From: Theobroma cacao
Taxonomy: Eukaryota; Streptophyta; Magnoliopsida; Malvales; Malvaceae
Assembly (NCBI RefSeq): GCF_000208745.1
Contig: NC_030858.1
Coordinates: forward strand, 22,338,110 to 22,402,109
Direction: 5' to 3'
DNA: 64,000 nucleotides
Positions 61,222 to 64,000 of this stretch are shown here, one piece after another (the first letter of the stretch is position 1; every line of letters begins with the position of its first letter). Under the pieces are notes generated by a model. That model made no database searches. It saw only the letters and a list, made by a program, of their open reading frames with translations, and was not told where the DNA came from. Position numbers and translations under genes: made by a program.

Positions 61222-64000
61222 TGTCACGACCCGAAACTCCCCATCGGGCCCGTGACAACCGCCGCGATGCCTCGATAGACATTCTTCACCCCGAATGCCG
61301 ATCGAAACCCCGCAAGGCTTAGCATTAACTTCCGCATCTTCCCGGTGAGCAACAATTATTAAATCTCGCATTTAAAAAAAATCATAAGTCATTTTCAAAT
61401 AAGAACAATAAAATATTATTTTCTAGCTCATAGGGGCATTTTCGTAAATTTTTCGTCAAAAATCTCAAAACTTGCTAAAAATGTAGTAGGTAAGCAGAAA
61501 ATATATATTTAATGATTTTAAAACAAATTAAGTATCTAAAACGTTCATTTGAAAGCAAATTGTTAATAACTAGTACTATTAAAAAATAATCAATAAAATA
61601 TTCTATTTTCTCATAAAATAAATTTTTATAGAAATATTCGTAAATAAAATTTTGCACATGAAAGTAAAGTAAAAATTGTATGAATAGAAATACAGATAAT
61701 CAAAATATAAGTTTTGATCTGTAATGACACGTGGGCCCCAATTGACCAAGAGAATGTAAGATTGTGAACTTTTACTTTCTATAATGTAGTTCCGAGCTTA
61801 GTTCTCGTTCTACTCGACTATTTACAAACTGTCCTGAGCCTGAAAAATGTATAGGAAGAAGGGGTGAGATTTTATAATCCCAGTGAGTAAACAGATACCA
61901 TTAAAAGTATCTAAAACCGAGTAAATGGAGACAATTAAAACAAGTCATCATACTGTAATTTCATTACCTTTCAGTTCATTTCAACCAAATAAAATCAATC
62001 CATATAAATCGAGTAATCAACTTGGCTTATGAATTTCTTAAAACTTTGGCTCGTGCCAAAACTCATACTCGGTGATACCTTGCGCAGGGCATCCAACCGA
62101 GTCCGCCAAGGCTGTTAAAATTTTGTATACACTTAAAATATATTTTTGGTTTGAGAAAAATACAGCCGTTCCTTGGCGTTGGCTGAGTTCCCCTTCACGT
62201 GGTGGTTTGGCGTGAAGTGAACCCTAAGCTTTACCCCAGGAGATACCCTACGCGCCTCTCCGTTCGAGGTAATAATATAATGGAGTTTACCGTGCCCCTC
62301 TAATAGGCTGGTCCACGGAACCCCCTCTGCAGTAAATAATTAATATATAATCCACCAATCAATAAAATTCATTCTAGCATGACATGGCAATTTATCGCAA
62401 CCTAGCCTCTCAAGGCTGAATACACAGTATAAATAATTCTAACACCAAAATCAGTTTAGCCATTCATGCTCATTTATTGTCATAAGCCATTCAATTCAAA
62501 ACCATAAATTTGCAACACAAACTAGCAGTCTCCAATTACTCTATTTTCAAAACCAATATTCGATTTTCCAGAAAATTTATAAAATCATTTTATAAAATCA
62601 CAATTTCTCTTAAAACATAGCAATTTACCATTTAAACCCATTTTTCATAAAATCACACAGTTGTATAAAACTACTCTAGATAATTAAGACGATAATAAGT
62701 TTACTCACAGTTTTAGGAGTAGAAATACTCCTATCTTCCGCCCTCGGGTGCAGTCTCTTACCCGAAACAATTGACTCACCACCTATCCATAATCCATGAC
62801 ACAAAATTCAATAAATTGTGTCAATTTATCATAAATTATTTCAGGCTCTTATCCATGCGTATGCACTAGATAGGATTTGAAATGTCTAGACAATCGCTTA
62901 ATTGCGGTGTCCGACCTAACTCGCCTATACACGGTGTAAATTCCTAAAATCCCCAATTCGACTCCAATTCCATCCATTTCAATTTCAATTATCCAATTAT
63001 ATCCACAATACCTCAATGACTGTGAATTTGGTCCAATTTATCAGTCCGGACTATAAATTACGCTTTTACCCCTAGTGGGTAAAAATTTCAATTTATTGCA
63101 CCGAAAATTCCCATTTAATTTCCAACCTCATAATTCATCATTTTTCCACCCAATTCTCTTAAAATAAAGTCAACCTCATCCTCACATACCATTGGCTAGA
63201 TTCGGCCTAGGGAAATTCATGGAGAAGATAAATATTTTTCTTGTTGTTTTACTCATAAACATGCTAAACTAACACTAAACACTAACATAGCTCAAAATCA
63301 AATTTATCTAACAACTTTCTCTCTCTAAACCCATATGACCAGAATTCAAATCATCCTCAAATCACATGATTCAACCATGAAAAATGATGGAAAATGCATG
63401 GGAAAGGTAAAGCACAAGACAAATTTAAGAAATGTTACCTTTTTTCACTTGATTTTTGAATTTCCACCTATTTTCCCTTTAAATTTCTTAGCTAGGGTTT
63501 TATTTTCTCCTTTCTCTCTCTTGTTTCTTGCTTGGCCGAATGTTGAAGAAGAAGAATGGGTGGGCTGATTTTTTTATGCCTTTTTTATTGTTTAATGAAA
63601 TAATATTATTTTATTCATATTTTAAATATTTTATTAATTCATTTTTTTTTCTAGCCATCCATTTGTCCTACTTTTTCCACCATGCATTCCCTTTGACTTA
63701 TCCAAGTCTTAAGTGAAATTTCCAGATTTTTCCAAAGTTTTGGTGGAGCAAATTCTTCAAAATTACACTTTTGCCCCCGAACTTTTCAAAAATTACATTT
63801 TTGCCCCAAAAATTGAAAATTTGCCATAATGCATAATTTGCACTCCTCATACTCATTTCACACTCCAAATAATTAAATTTGATCAAAATCCTTTCAAAAA
63901 TTAAATTTTTGATTTCGGATGGCAAAATTACCATTTTACCCTTTTTCTCCAAATTATACCGAAATTAAAATTTTTCACTTCTAAACCTCAAATCTTACTC
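61222..64000 (-). mobile_element. LTR of the 9,059-12,160 family, truncated by the window end
   Basis: It begins TGTCACGACCCGAAACTCC at 61,222 and follows 9,059-12,160 collinearly to the window end, where it corresponds to about 11,820 of that copy. Shared blocks include cccgcaaggcttagcat, gtgacacgtgggcccc-type, ctcataattcatcatt and ttcacttctaaacctcaaat. Whether it is a solo LTR or part of a full element cannot be told. The ORFs at 63,335-63,952 are not considered genes. Confidence 0.85.

Overview
This is a window of plant nuclear DNA. It has AT-rich spacers, intron-rich genes with GT-AG boundaries, and nested LTR retrotransposons, hAT-like elements, MITEs and a tRNA-derived SINE. Protein-level resemblance points to a eudicot. 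The style of the LTR termini suggests Malvaceae or another rosid, but that is a low-confidence inference and I cannot name the species.

Three nuclear genes could be reconstructed exon by exon with a closed reading frame. (1) Minus strand, 19,240-20,347: a four-exon, 265-residue membrane protein resembling the angiotensin II type-1 receptor-associated protein (AGTRAP) family. (2) Plus strand, 35,109-38,333: an eight-exon, 238-residue protein with one membrane segment and a coiled coil, matching plant RHIP1 (RGS1-HXK1-interacting protein 1). One of its introns is GC-AG. (3) Minus strand, 40,460-58,475: a seventeen-exon, 1,847-residue nucleoporin NUP214 (LNO1), with an N-terminal propeller, a central coiled coil and a C-terminal FG-repeat domain. 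RHIP1 and NUP214 converge tail to tail across about 2.1 kb.

The rest is mostly transposon-derived. Region 1-13,737 is a deep nest. An old LTR-like repeat hosts a small inverted-repeat MITE, a 3.3-kb solo LTR (TSD cgatg) split by a second solo LTR (TSD cataa), and a hAT-like element (8-bp TSD gtaataaa) split by a third solo LTR (TSD tttac). The same LTR family appears at both window edges (1-103 and 61,222-64,000). Region 16.7-18.3 kb is an element with long terminal inverted repeats. Region 21.87-24.11 kb holds a decayed Ty3/gypsy gag and a probable LTR. Region 24.13-29.5 kb is a decayed Ty1/copia element on the minus strand with gag, protease, integrase, reverse transcriptase and RNase H remnants. 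Region 31.03-32.72 kb is a probable solo LTR. A minisatellite at 34.2-34.9 kb lies just upstream of RHIP1. Three copies of one AT-rich MITE family flank NUP214 on both sides.

The three genes are housekeeping or signalling genes with no evident shared pathway. I found no operon-like cluster, CRISPR array or novel multi-gene system. The informative signals are the datable transposon nest, the GC-AG intron, short tandem duplications inside introns, and an upstream ORF whose stop overlaps a start codon.
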